From Acidimicrobiales bacterium (GTDB lineage: Bacteria > Actinomycetota > Acidimicrobiia > Acidimicrobiales > GCA-2861595), in the NCBI GenBank assembly GCA_035540975.1, contig DATLFN010000038.1, positions 1-48,320 of the forward strand: a stretch of DNA of 48,320 nucleotides, in the 5' to 3' direction. The translations under genes and the position numbers were made by a program. This document shows, in pieces, positions 1 through 7,630 of this stretch; position 1 is the first letter of the stretch; each line of letters begins with the position of its first letter. The notes beneath the pieces are model-generated. The model did no database searches. It saw only the letters and a list, made by a program, of their open reading frames with translations, and had not been told where the DNA came from.

Positions 1-5
1 TGCGG

Positions 6-77
6 TGCGCCCCCTGGGATTCGAACCCAGAACCTGCGGATTAAGAGTCCGTTGCTCTGCCGTTGAGCTAGAGGCGC
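6..77 (-). tRNA. tRNA-Lys(CTT)
   Basis: Read on the minus strand, the acceptor 5' arm gcgcctc (71-77) pairs over 7 bp, one of them G-U, with ggggcgc (7-13). The anticodon loop is ctCTTaa, giving anticodon CTT (Lys, AAG codons), and a normal ttcgaat T-loop is present. Position 6 gives discriminator A, and the encoded 3' end reads ACC rather than a full CCA. It is followed 25 nt upstream on the same strand by tRNA-His, so the two may be cotranscribed. Confidence 0.95.
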
Positions 78-102
78 GTGCGGTGAACTGTACGGCGGGG
101 AG

Positions 103-176
103 GGTGGCTAAGGGGACTCGAACCCCCGACCTCCTGGACCACAACCAGGCGCTCTAACCAACTGAGCTATAGCCAC
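103..176 (-). tRNA. tRNA-His(GTG)
   Basis: On the minus strand the acceptor stem gtggcta/tagccac is perfect. The anticodon loop is ttGTGgt, giving His. The discriminator is C (complement of 103), as expected of histidine tRNAs, and the base that would be G-1 is encoded as G (complement of 177). The T-loop ttcgagt is normal. Confidence 0.95.
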
Positions 177-285
177 CGAGCCCGGACAGCATAGGCCCGG
201 TGGCCGCCGGCCCCCCCGCAGTCGCATGACGGTGGCGCCGTTCGACTGGGCGAGAACCACATCTTCGGGAGGTTGACGAGTTGGC

Positions 286-301
286 CTTAGGTCACCCTAA
301 G
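286..301. promoter_or_regulatory. Palindrome resembling a partial DtxR/IdeR box
   Basis: CTTAGG-TCAC-CCTAAG is a perfect 6-bp inverted repeat about 50 bp before the start of the cupredoxin lipoprotein gene. TTAGGTcAcCCTAA matches 12 of 14 positions of the left two thirds of the DtxR/IdeR/MntR-type 19-bp box (TTAGGTTAGCCTAACCTAA); the third arm is missing. Metal-dependent repression of the downstream gene is an inference. Confidence 0.4.
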
Positions 302-349
302 ATCGCTGTCGCCAGGCCGTCGCAGGTGGTTCCCGGACAGGAGGCCCCG

Positions 350-835
350 GTGAGACGGACGTTCGCTGTGTTGCTGGCCGCGACGGCGGTCGTGTCCGCC
401 TGTGGTGGCGACGACGGAGGCTCCGAGGAGGCGACCGAGGCGCCCGCCTGCGATCCCGTCGGCGAGGGTGGGGGCCGGCCCGTGGCGGTCACCCTGAGAG
501 AGTTCACCGTCAGCCCCGAGCCGGCGTCGGTGGCTGCCGGCGAGGTGACGTTCGACCTCCGCAACGAGGGAGCCGAGCCGCACGAGCTGGTCGTGGTACG
601 AGCGGCATCGCCGGCGGAGCTGGCCGTCGTCGACGGTCGGGTCGACGAGGACGCGTTGCCGGCCGGGGCCTTCATCGGCGAGGTGGAGTCGTTCGCCGCC
701 GGGGAGACGTGCGAGGGGACTTTCGAGCTCACCGCCGGCAGGTACGTGCTGTTCTGCAACCTGGTGGAGGAGGAGGACGGCGACGCGGAGAGCCACTTCT
801 TGGAGGGGATGGCCGCCACCTTCGAGGCGACGTGA
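350..835 (+). CDS. Cupredoxin-like lipoprotein
   Basis: The 161-aa product begins with a short lipoprotein signal (VRRTFAVLLAATAVVSAC), with the lipobox VSAC placing the lipidated Cys near residue 18, followed by an acidic linker. The rest is one small beta domain. It carries the type-1 copper ligand order His (PHEL), Cys (FCNL), His (SHFL) and Met (GMAA), as in plastocyanin-like proteins. This suggests a membrane-anchored electron carrier or copper-binding protein on the outer face of the membrane. The GTG at 350 was chosen because aggagg lies 6-11 nt upstream and it opens the signal peptide; an in-frame TTG at 281 would add 23 non-signal residues and overlap the upstream palindrome. Flanked by tRNA genes, it is probably monocistronic. 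Copper occupancy is inferred from ligands only. Confidence 0.85.
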   Translation: MRRTFAVLLAATAVVSACGGDDGGSEEATEAPACDPVGEGGGRPVAVTLREFTVSPEPASVAAGEVTFDLRNEGAEPHELVVVRAASPAELAVVDGRVDEDALPAGAFIGEVESFAAGETCEGTFELTAGRYVLFCNLVEEEDGDAESHFLEGMAATFEAT

Positions 836-926
836 GCGGCGCGCCACGTCGGTGCGGGCGGCGCGGCGATCGTCCCCTACGCTGGTCGCGGGCGCCGGGC
901 GGAGGTCGCCGTCCTCACGGCGCCGT

Positions 927-1001
927 GCCCCTGTAGCTCAGCATGGATAGAGCGGCTGCCTTCTAAGCAGCGGGTCGCAGGTTCGAGTCCTGCCGGGGGC
1001 G
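927..1001 (+). tRNA. tRNA-Arg(TCT)
   Basis: The acceptor arm gcccctg (927-933) pairs with cgggggc (994-1000). The anticodon stem gctgc/gcagc encloses ctTCTaa, anticodon TCT (Arg, AGA). The T-arm gcagg-ttcgagt-cctgc is perfect. The discriminator is G and CCA is not encoded. Confidence 0.95.
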
Positions 1002-1023
1002 CCGGAACGGCGGGTCACTGCCG

Positions 1024-1042
1024 CCGCTGGCCGCGGCCGGGC
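1024..1042 (+). repeat. 19-bp direct repeat, copy 1
   Basis: ccgctggccgcggccgggc occurs here, 22 bp after tRNA-Arg, and again exactly at 1541-1559 inside the broken toxin gene. The two copies bracket the DUF433 gene. Confidence 0.8.
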
Positions 1043-1269
1043 GGCGGCGACGGGCTGCTTCGGGCGGCACCCGCGACGTTCGCCACGAACGCCGAGGCAA
1101 TCCGCTGGTTGCGGCGATGATCACCGAACAGGGCGCAGGGACGGTGGGTGGACCCGCGTCCCAAGGCGACGCTGCGGGAGCTCGCCGGCCAGTTGCTCGA
1201 GGGAAGGGCGGAGTTGACGGGCCGGCCGGCGCCGCCGACGCCCTACCCTTTGACGAGGAGGAGGGACCC

Positions 1270-1500
1270 ATGGCCTTCGAGCGGATCACCGTGGAGCAGG
1301 AGAGGATGGGCGGCGTGCCGTGCATTCGCGGGCTGCGCATCCCTGTTGCCACGGTGGTGGGGATGGTCGCCGAGGGCATGACCGCGGACGAGATCCTCGA
1401 GGCGTACCCGTACCTCGAGCGCGAGGACATCCGTGAGGCCCTTGCGTACGCCGCGGCCGCCGTGCGTGAGCGCCAGCTCCCGCTCCTTCGGGGCGCTTGA
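1270..1500 (+). CDS. DUF433 family protein (putative antitoxin)
   Basis: The 76-aa protein has the DUF433 pattern: an RI..E...GG.PCIRG.RIPV start, then the motif EGMTADEILEAYPYLEREDIREAL, an HTH-like helical unit. DUF433 proteins usually sit directly before a DUF5615 PIN-like toxin and are thought to act as its antitoxin. Here the following reading frame begins with such a toxin but is broken, so this may be an orphan antitoxin. The ATG at 1270 is preceded by a strong gaggaggaggga ribosome site. A tacccttt box at 1243 could be its -10 element. The stop overlaps the TTG start of the toxin remnant (TTGA). Confidence 0.85.
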   Translation: MAFERITVEQERMGGVPCIRGLRIPVATVVGMVAEGMTADEILEAYPYLEREDIREALAYAAAAVRERQLPLLRGA

Positions 1501-1640
1501 GGTTCCTGCTCGACGAATGCGTCTCCCGCTCGTTGCGCCACCGCTGGCCGCGGCCGGGCACAACGTGGTGCACGCCCGTGACCTAGGCCTCACCGGCCAG
1601 ACCGACGCTGCGGGGAACTCCGACGCCGACGGTCGACGAC
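1497..1640 (+). pseudogene. Frameshifted DUF5615-type (PIN-like) toxin remnant
   Basis: Starting at TTG 1497, which overlaps the antitoxin stop, the translation begins LRFLLDECVSRSLRHRW, the typical RFLLDE opening of DUF5615 PIN-like nucleases. That frame stops at 1584. A second frame, entered near 1541-1555, carries the next family motif AAAGHNVVHARDLGLTGQTD. A single-base indel therefore separates the two halves, and family-like sequence fades after about 1610, so the C-terminal half is also missing. The shift falls inside the second copy of a 19-bp direct repeat. The toxin is probably inactive. A sequencing error would explain the frameshift but not the missing end. Confidence 0.7.
1541..1559 (+). 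repeat. 19-bp direct repeat, copy 2
   Basis: Exact second copy of the repeat at 1024-1042, coinciding with the reading-frame break in the toxin gene. Confidence 0.8.
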
Positions 1641-1719
1641 GCCTCGATGGGTCCCCGCGCGCCGGGGCGCCACACGGCTGTCCGTTCGCCCCCGGTCGGA
1701 TCGCCGTGGGTGCCGTCTC

Positions 1720-1725
1720 TACACT
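1720..1725 (+). promoter_or_regulatory. -10 box of a leaderless small gene
   Basis: TACACT lies 6 nt before GTG 1732 with no Shine-Dalgarno sequence between them, the same geometry as the other leaderless starts in this window. Confidence 0.45.
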
Positions 1726-1731
1726 CGTCTC

Positions 1732-1887
1732 GTGTCGACGGCGCCCCCGCAGCCGGTAGGCCACCTCGAGTTGCCGGCAGCCGAACAGCTGGCCCGGGCC
1801 CGCCAGTGGGACCCTGCTCCTGAGCCGGTGCTCGACGACCTGACCGGAGACGAGGAAGCCGACTTCGTGACCGCCATCCACTGCTGA
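1732..1887 (+). CDS. Small hypothetical protein (51 aa)
   Basis: I do not recognise a family. The product is acidic toward its end (LDDLTGDEEADFVTAIHC) and has a short helical stretch (LPAAEQLARARQWD). Support for translation is the TACACT box exactly 6 nt before the GTG, the same spacing as at confirmed core genes in this window. It lies between the toxin-antitoxin remnant and the SARP regulator. A small regulatory protein or an unrelated antitoxin is possible, but it could also be a chance frame in GC-rich DNA. Confidence 0.4.
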   Translation: MSTAPPQPVGHLELPAAEQLARARQWDPAPEPVLDDLTGDEEADFVTAIHC

Positions 1888-2102
1888 GGTTGCACGCCCG
1901 CCGGTCGTCGTGACACGAACTGTGCGGCGCCGACCTCGTCCGGTCCACACACCGGCTCCTGGTGCTTTCCCCGGACCGTCCCCACCCCGGCTCCGGAGTC
2001 CACGGACGCGGAGCACGACCCTCCCGAGCCCTCGCAGGGCCGCACCGCGTGCCACTTCGGCGGACGGGCGTCACAAAGAGGGCTGTCGATGGACAATGGA
2101 TC

Positions 2103-5100
2103 GTGCGCGTCCGGCTGCTGGGGTCGTTCGAGGTCGAGGGAGTCCCGGAGCGCCAGCTCGGCAGCCGGAAGGGGCGGACCGTCCTGAAGCTCCTGGCGCT
2201 GGCACGCGGCGCGCCGGTGCCCGTCGACCGCATCGCCGACGTCCTCTGGGGCGACGATCAGCCGTCCCGCCCCGCGGACCAGGTCGGCGTGCTGGTCTCG
2301 CGGCTCCGGGGCGTCCTGGGCGCCGAGCGCATCGCCCGATCGGACGCCGGGTACGCGCTGGTCGCCGACTGGATCGACGTCGAGGAGGTCGTCGCCCTCG
2401 GGGCGGCGTCGGCGGAGGCGCTGGCCGCCGGGCGCCTCGGAGCGGCGCGTGCGGCGGCGGATGCCGCCCTCGCCCTCGTGCGCGGCCCGTTGCTGCCCGA
2501 CGAGGACGGGCCGTGGGCGGAGACCGAGCGGCGGGCCGTGCAGGCCGCCGTCACACGCATCCTGCGACTGGCCGTCGACGCGGCTGTCGCCGCCGGTGAC
2601 CACGGTGCCGCGGCGGCGCTGGCCGAGCAGGGACTGCTCGGTGATCCCTACGACGAGGCGGTGCTCCGCGCCCTGATGGAGGCGCACCTGGCGGCGGGGC
2701 GGCCGGCGTCGGCGCTGGCCGCCTACGCCCGTGCCCGCAACCGGCTGGCCGACGACCTCGGGGTACCCCCGACGGACGACACGGAGGCCGTGTACCTCCG
2801 GGCGCTGGTTGCCGCCGACGGCGACAAGGCCCCCGTCCCCTCGCGCCGGGTGGCGCCGCTGGATCTCGTCGGGCGCGGGGACGAGCTGGCATCGCTCGAT
2901 GCGGCGTTCGCGCAGGCCGGGGCCGGGGGGGTGGCGCTCGTTTTGGTCGAGGGACACGCCGGGATCGGCAAGACGACCCTGGTGAACGCCTGGCAGCGGG
3001 CGGTCCAGGGCGAGGCGGTGGTACTGCGGGGCCAGTGCGACGAGCTGGGCCGCGACCTGCCCCTGCAGCCGGTGACCGACGCCGTGGCGGACCACCTCCG
3101 CATGATGGGCGCCGACCGGGTGGCCACCGTCGTCGGTGAGGCCGACGCGTCGCTCGGCCCGGCGCTGGGCCCTGCGATCCGGTCGTCGGCGACGGTGCTG
3201 ACCGACACCGACGCCGCCCGGGCCCGCCTCTTCGCCGCCCTCGTGGACGTGCTCGACCGTACCCGGGACGGCCGGCCGCTCGTGCTCGTGATCGAGGACC
3301 TCCACCTCGCCGGCGGCGGCACCCTGGCGTGGCTCGCCTTTGCGCGGCGGCGCTGCCGGCACACCCTCCTTCTGGTGACCACCCGGCCCGGCGGCGCCGA
3401 GGGCCTCGATCCCACCCACCGCATCGAGCTGGGCCCGCTGGGGCGGGACGCCGTCACCGAGCTGGTGGGTGACCGGCGTGCCGGCGTCCTCTACGAGCGC
3501 AGCGGCGGACACCCGCTGCTCCTCGCCGCTCTCGCCGCGGCCGACGGCGACGAGCTGCCCTCCAGCCTGCCGGATGCGGTGGCCTCCCGCGTCGACTCGC
3601 TGGGGAAGCAGGCCGGTCTCACGCTGCGCGCGGCGGCCGTGCTCGGGCCGGAGTGCGACCTCGAGCTGGTGGCCCAGGTCGTCGGCGCTCCCGCCGTGGA
3701 GGTTCTCGGTCACCTGGAGGCGGCGTCGCGTGCCGGGCTCATCACCGAGCGCGGGAACCGCTTCGCCTTTCGCCATCAGCTCATCCGCGAGGCGCTGGAG
3801 GCGGCCACCGGCGCCGCCCGGCGCGCCCTGGTCCACCAGCAGGCGGCCCGGTCCCTTGCCGCCCGGCCGCGGCCGGACCCACTGGCCGTCGCCGTCCACG
3901 CCCGGGCGGGAGGCGACAACCGGCTGGCGTCGTCGTCGTTCGTGGCCGCCGCCGTCGCGGCCGCCGCGCGCTTCGACCTCGACGCCGCCGAGGAGCACCT
4001 GGAGGCCGCTCTCGACCTCGACGACAGCGCCGACGCTTACACGGTGCGGGCCCGCGTGCGGATGAGCCGGATGGCGCTCGAGCCGGCGGCGGCGGACGCC
4101 GAGCGAGCGGTGGCGCTCGGCGGCGGAGCGGCGGCCCTCGAGGTGGCCGGATGGGTCGCCTACTACCGCCGCCGCTACGACGACGCCCGCGCCTACGCCG
4201 ACCAGGCACGCGCCCGCGCCGGCGACGGGGCGGTGCGGGTGAGCGCCCTGGCCCTCGCCGGGCGCGTCCGCCACGGTGAAGGGGACCTGGCCGGCGCCGC
4301 TGCCCTCCTCGGCGAGGTCGGCGACGCGCCGCCGCCCGTGCGAGGCGTCGCCGACGTCTGGCTCGCCCAGGCCCGGGCCCACCAGGGCCGTCCGCTCGAC
4401 GCGCTCGAGGCGCTGGCCCGCCCCATGGTGGACCCCGACTCCCTCGCCCACCCGTGGGCTCCGCTGCACCTGCGGTTCACCCGCGTCATCGCCCTCGGCC
4501 AGCTGGGCCGGGTGTCGGACGCCCTGCGCGTGGCCTACGAGCTCGATGCCGTCGTCCAGCGCGAGGGCCCGGTCGGCGCCCGCTTCGCAGCACCGGCGGC
4601 GAACGCCGGGGCTTGGGTGCTGCGCTGGTCGGGGCGAGGCGACGAGGCCGACGAGCGGAACGCGGCCGCCCTCGACGCCACCGGGGGGGCGACCGGGCCG
4701 TCCGGCGGCGCCTTCGCCGAGGGTCACTACGCGGCGCTGCTCGACCTGGCCGACGGCTGCCTCCTCCGCCGGGAATGGCCGGAGGCGGCGGCGCTCGCCA
4801 CCCGCCTCGGCCCGGTCGACACGTGGCGGGGGACGATGGCCTGGCACCAGCGCCACCGGCTCGGTCTCCTTCGGGCCCGCCTGGCGCTCGCTGCCGGCGA
4901 CGCCGGGATGGCCGCCCACCTGGCGTCCAGCGTCGCCGAGGACGCCGCCGGGCGGGGTGCCCGGCGCTACGAGCTGCTGGCGCGCGCCGTCGCCGGCCTC
5001 GCCGATCCCGGTGTCCCCGACGAGGAGCTCGAGGCCGTGGTCGAGGGGCTGGGCCGGTGCGCGGTGCTGGACGGGTGGCCCCTCGTCGCCGCCCTCGCCG

Positions 5101-5222
5101 CCGCACGCCGCCGCGACGGGTGGCGGGCCGCCGCCGAAGGCAGCGCAGCCCTGGTGGTGGACGAGGCAGGTGACCGGGCCGGCGCGGCGAGGAGCTTCGT
5201 CGAGCGCGTGCTCACGGGCTGA
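2103..5222 (+). CDS. SARP-family regulator with BTAD and AAA/NB-ARC-type ATPase (AfsR-like)
   Basis: The product is about 1039 aa. Residues 1-85 form an OmpR-like winged helix (VRLLGSFEVEG, GSRKGRTVLKLLALARG). Residues ~95-235 are a bacterial transcriptional activation (BTAD) domain, ending AYARARNRLADDLGVPP. A P-loop ATPase follows, with Walker A GHAGIGKTTL near residue 285 and Walker B-like LVLVIEDLH near 395. The remainder is a long alanine-rich helical TPR-like tail. Such large SARPs activate secondary-metabolite or stress genes, with ATP binding controlling activity. GTG 2103 fits the usual family start (V/MR.RLLG); no good ribosome site is visible and an upstream GTG at 2049 is possible. 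Its 3' end overlaps the convergent methyltransferase gene by 11 nt. The target genes cannot be told from context. Confidence 0.9.
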   Translation: MRVRLLGSFEVEGVPERQLGSRKGRTVLKLLALARGAPVPVDRIADVLWGDDQPSRPADQVGVLVSRLRGVLGAERIARSDAGYALVADWIDVEEVVALGAASAEALAAGRLGAARAAADAALALVRGPLLPDEDGPWAETERRAVQAAVTRILRLAVDAAVAAGDHGAAAALAEQGLLGDPYDEAVLRALMEAHLAAGRPASALAAYARARNRLADDLGVPPTDDTEAVYLRALVAADGDKAPVPSRRVAPLDLVGRGDELASLDAAFAQAGAGGVALVLVEGHAGIGKTTLVNAWQRAVQGEAVVLRGQCDELGRDLPLQPVTDAVADHLRMMGADRVATVVGEADASLGPALGPAIRSSATVLTDTDAARARLFAALVDVLDRTRDGRPLVLVIEDLHLAGGGTLAWLAFARRRCRHTLLLVTTRPGGAEGLDPTHRIELGPLGRDAVTELVGDRRAGVLYERSGGHPLLLAALAAADGDELPSSLPDAVASRVDSLGKQAGLTLRAAAVLGPECDLELVAQVVGAPAVEVLGHLEAASRAGLITERGNRFAFRHQLIREALEAATGAARRALVHQQAARSLAARPRPDPLAVAVHARAGGDNRLASSSFVAAAVAAAARFDLDAAEEHLEAALDLDDSADAYTVRARVRMSRMALEPAAADAERAVALGGGAAALEVAGWVAYYRRRYDDARAYADQARARAGDGAVRVSALALAGRVRHGEGDLAGAAALLGEVGDAPPPVRGVADVWLAQARAHQGRPLDALEALARPMVDPDSLAHPWAPLHLRFTRVIALGQLGRVSDALRVAYELDAVVQREGPVGARFAAPAANAGAWVLRWSGRGDEADERNAAALDATGGATGPSGGAFAEGHYAALLDLADGCLLRREWPEAAALATRLGPVDTWRGTMAWHQRHRLGLLRARLALAAGDAGMAAHLASSVAEDAAGRGARRYELLARAVAGLADPGVPDEELEAVVEGLGRCAVLDGWPLVAALAAARRRDGWRAAAEGSAALVVDEAGDRAGAARSFVERVLTG

Positions 5223-6006
5223 CCGCCCGCATCACGAGGACGGAGCGCACGAGGGGCGGCGGGCGGTCGCCCAGCCGGCGGACGGACTCTGCCGCGACGG
5301 CGTCGCGTTCGCTGGGCGAGAGCCGGGCGACGAACGGCGCGTGCTGCGCCAGACCGAGTCGCCAGGCGACGAGGTCGTACGGGCCGAGGTCGGGGAACGG
5401 CACCCTGGTCACCTCGGCGGACGCGTCCAGCCCGGCGCCGAGCGCGGCAGCCGTGGCGTGTTCGACCGTCGCCAGCGCGGCGGTGGCGTTGGTCCGCATC
5501 GTCAGGTACCACGGCTCGGGTTCCCATCCCCGGGTGGTGAGAGCCGCCTCGACGGCCGGCTTCACGGGATGGGCGTCGTCGGCGGCGTACGAGGCGGCGA
5601 GAAGGGGGCCGCCCCGTCGCGTGACCCGCGCCATCTCGCGCAGGCCCGCAGCCGGTTCGGTGAGGTGGTTCAGCGAGAAGGCGGCCACCGCCGCATCGAA
5701 GGCATCATCGGCGAAGGGCAGGGCGAGCAGGTCGCCGACGGCTGCCGGCGGCCGCTCGCCGGCGCGATTGGCGAGCATCCCGAAGGCGGCGTCCATGGCC
5801 ACGACCGCACCGGCGCCGGCGGCGAGCGCGGCGCGGGAGACCGCCCCCGTTCCCGCTCCGACGTCGAGCACCCGGGCTCCCTCCAACGACACCGGGGAAG
5901 CGGCCACGAGGACCCGGGCCAGCCGGTCGTAGATGCGATCAGGGCCCCGGTGCCACGCCTCGCCGGTCGCCGAGTACGCGGCGGCGACGGCTAGGGTCAG
6001 AGCCAT
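5212..6006 (-). CDS. Class I SAM-dependent methyltransferase
   Basis: The 264-aa protein has methyltransferase motif I VLDVGAGTGAVS (about residues 46-57), motif II VVAMDAAF, and the acidic motif GDLLALPFADDAFDAAVAAF typical of UbiE/Methyltransf_11 enzymes. The substrate is not evident. It is the last gene of a three-gene minus-strand operon; its start overlaps the stop of the phosphotransferase gene by 10 nt, implying translational coupling. Its end overlaps the convergent SARP gene. Confidence 0.9.
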   Translation of the reverse strand: MALTLAVAAAYSATGEAWHRGPDRIYDRLARVLVAASPVSLEGARVLDVGAGTGAVSRAALAAGAGAVVAMDAAFGMLANRAGERPPAAVGDLLALPFADDAFDAAVAAFSLNHLTEPAAGLREMARVTRRGGPLLAASYAADDAHPVKPAVEAALTTRGWEPEPWYLTMRTNATAALATVEHATAAALGAGLDASAEVTRVPFPDLGPYDLVAWRLGLAQHAPFVARLSPSERDAVAAESVRRLGDRPPPLVRSVLVMRAVSP

Positions 6007-7013
6007 GCCGCGCCGGCGGACGCGGCGTCACACCACCACGCCAGCTCGTCGTCGGGGCCCAGTGCCTTCTCCCAGCCGAACTGGACGACCGCTCCCAGGA
6101 GGCACAGACCCAGCTGGCGGTCCCACCACGACCCGGTCTCCACGCCGTGGCGCTCGAGGGCACGGCGGAAGGCGCCGGCGGCGGCCTCCTTCGAGACCGG
6201 CAGTCGGGACCGGTCGAGGGCGAGGTGCCAGGCCAGCTCGTGGCAGGCCGGGCCCTCGCCGACGTAGGCCCAGTCGATCAGCACGGTGCGGCCGTCGGGG
6301 GCGACGCCGGTGTTCGACGCCTTGACGTCACCGTGCAGGAAGCACGACGGCGTCTCGCGCAGCGCGTCGGCCAACGGCGCGGCGTCGTGGCGGAGGTCGT
6401 CGACGAGGCGGACGAGAGGGGCGGGCGCCCGGTCGGCGAAGCGCTGCCATCCCTCGGCCGCCAGGCGGGGCACCCGCTCGGGCCAGCCGAGCGCCCGCTC
6501 GCCGTCGACGGCGGCGTGCCCGAACCAGGCCCACCGGGCCGCGTACGGCAGCAGGCCCGGACCGGACCCGGGGTCGTCCCGCCAGCCCCAGGTGGCAGCG
6601 CAGAACCCGGCCAGATGGTCGAGGAAGGCGGCGTGCCGCTCCAGGCCGATCGGCTCGTCCCCGGGTGGGAACAGCTCGCCCGAGACGTCGCGCATCAGCA
6701 CCGCTGCGCCCCACCCGTTCCGGCCGTGCCCGGCCGCCGCACCGACGATGGCGTGGTCGACGAGGTCGGGTGCGGCGTCGAGGAGGCCGGCCGCCCAGGC
6801 GCGGACCGTGCGGCAGCCGAGATCGCCCGACACGCGCAGCGCGAAGTCCTGGTCCGGGTGGACGTACTTCACGACGTGGGGCGAGCCGGCGATCCACACC
6901 CTCTCGAAGGCGGCCGACGAGCGGCCGTCGGGATTGACGAACGGCTCACGCCGCTCGGCGCCGGCCAGGAGCTCGTCGACCGATCGGGCCGGGACCCGCA
7001 CGTCAACCACCAT
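5997..7013 (-). CDS. Aminoglycoside phosphotransferase-like kinase (APH family)
   Basis: The 338-aa protein has the Brenner-type catalytic loop HGDVKASN (His near residue 227) and, about 15 residues on, the metal-binding LIDWAYVG, the hallmarks of the APH/choline kinase fold. The N-lobe contains VVKYVHPDQDF with a candidate ATP-lysine. The substrate is unknown; drug, sugar, choline or homoserine kinases all share this fold. The ATG at 7013 (MVVDVRV) was preferred over an upstream in-frame start that would overlap far into the previous gene. It overlaps the upstream SnoaL-like gene by 11 nt and the downstream methyltransferase by 10 nt, so the three are one operon. Confidence 0.88.
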   Translation of the reverse strand: MVVDVRVPARSVDELLAGAERREPFVNPDGRSSAAFERVWIAGSPHVVKYVHPDQDFALRVSGDLGCRTVRAWAAGLLDAAPDLVDHAIVGAAAGHGRNGWGAAVLMRDVSGELFPPGDEPIGLERHAAFLDHLAGFCAATWGWRDDPGSGPGLLPYAARWAWFGHAAVDGERALGWPERVPRLAAEGWQRFADRAPAPLVRLVDDLRHDAAPLADALRETPSCFLHGDVKASNTGVAPDGRTVLIDWAYVGEGPACHELAWHLALDRSRLPVSKEAAAGAFRRALERHGVETGSWWDRQLGLCLLGAVVQFGWEKALGPDDELAWWCDAASAGAAWL

Positions 7014-7431
7014 CGCCGGCCTCCGCCATCCTGGCCAGCAACCCTGCGTCCCACCGGCCGCCGCAGAAGAACCGGTCGCCGGCAATGCACCCGGAGGTGT
7101 CGAGCCGCAGGACATGGCAGTGGTGGGCGGCGTGGGGAACGCCCCGCTCGGACCACGTCAGGAGGTAGGTCAGCACCTCGCCGCCGTCGACGGGCAGCCG
7201 CTCGAGCTCCTCGAACACCGCCGGGTGCGCGAACCAGCCGCTGTACTGGCCGGCGAGTGCGGCGCCACCGCGGACGGCGAAGCGCCACCCGGGGACGGTG
7301 GCGTCGAGGTGGGCGTCAGCCGAGAACAGGTCGGCCGGCACGCCGTCGCCGCTGGTGATGGCGGCGAGGAAGCGGTCCACGGTCGACAGGCGGCGGACGG
7401 CGGCGCCGGTCGGAGGGCTGCTCGTGGTCAT
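7003..7431 (-). CDS. SnoaL-like / NTF2-like protein
   Basis: The 142-aa single-domain protein shows the NTF2-like pattern: an N-terminal helix (TVDRFLAAITSGD), ADLFSADAHLDATVPGWRFAVRGGAALAGQYSGWF, then strands ending HAAHHCHVLRLD. Family members are small cone-shaped dimers serving as polyketide cyclases, isomerases or ligand binders. It is the first gene of the operon with the kinase and methyltransferase. ATG 7431 fits the family start; the upstream extension is low-complexity and lies over the palindromic promoter region. The divergent AhpD-like gene starts 200 bp away. Confidence 0.8.
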   Translation of the reverse strand: MTTSSPPTGAAVRRLSTVDRFLAAITSGDGVPADLFSADAHLDATVPGWRFAVRGGAALAGQYSGWFAHPAVFEELERLPVDGGEVLTYLLTWSERGVPHAAHHCHVLRLDTSGCIAGDRFFCGGRWDAGLLARMAEAGDGG

Positions 7432-7455
7432 GGCGGGATCGTGGGGCCGGCCTCC

Positions 7456-7470
7456 TGCAGGACGCCTGCA
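7456..7470. promoter_or_regulatory. Palindrome TGCAGG-N3-CCTGCA (possible operator)
   Basis: Perfect 6-bp inverted repeat in the 199-bp region between the divergent SnoaL-like and AhpD-like genes. It shares the TGCAG half-site with the palindrome at 7540-7556. Confidence 0.45.
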
Positions 7471-7539
7471 ACACCATCGTGCCGCAGCCGCAGGTGCCCG
7501 TCCCGCCGGCGTCCTCCCGCCTCCGGATGCGGCGTCTGC

Positions 7540-7556
7540 TTGCAGGGAGTCTGCAA
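7540..7556. promoter_or_regulatory. Palindrome TTGCAG-N5-CTGCAA (possible operator)
   Basis: Perfect 6-bp inverted repeat 75 bp before the AhpD-like gene start. With the site at 7456-7470 it forms a pair whose centres are 85 bp apart, about eight helical turns, which would suit one dimeric regulator binding both. Confidence 0.45.
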
Positions 7557-7630
7557 AGGGCGGTCCGTACCTTCTCGATCGGGCCCCCACGAGGGGCGGC
7601 CCGGACCACCGGAACCTGGAGGGATGCGGA

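Noticed and set aside
1719-4919. Long minus-strand open frame (over 1,000 codons)
   Set aside because: It lies antisense to the SARP regulator, has no recognisable domain and is rich in Gly/Arg/Val typical of shadow frames in GC-rich DNA.
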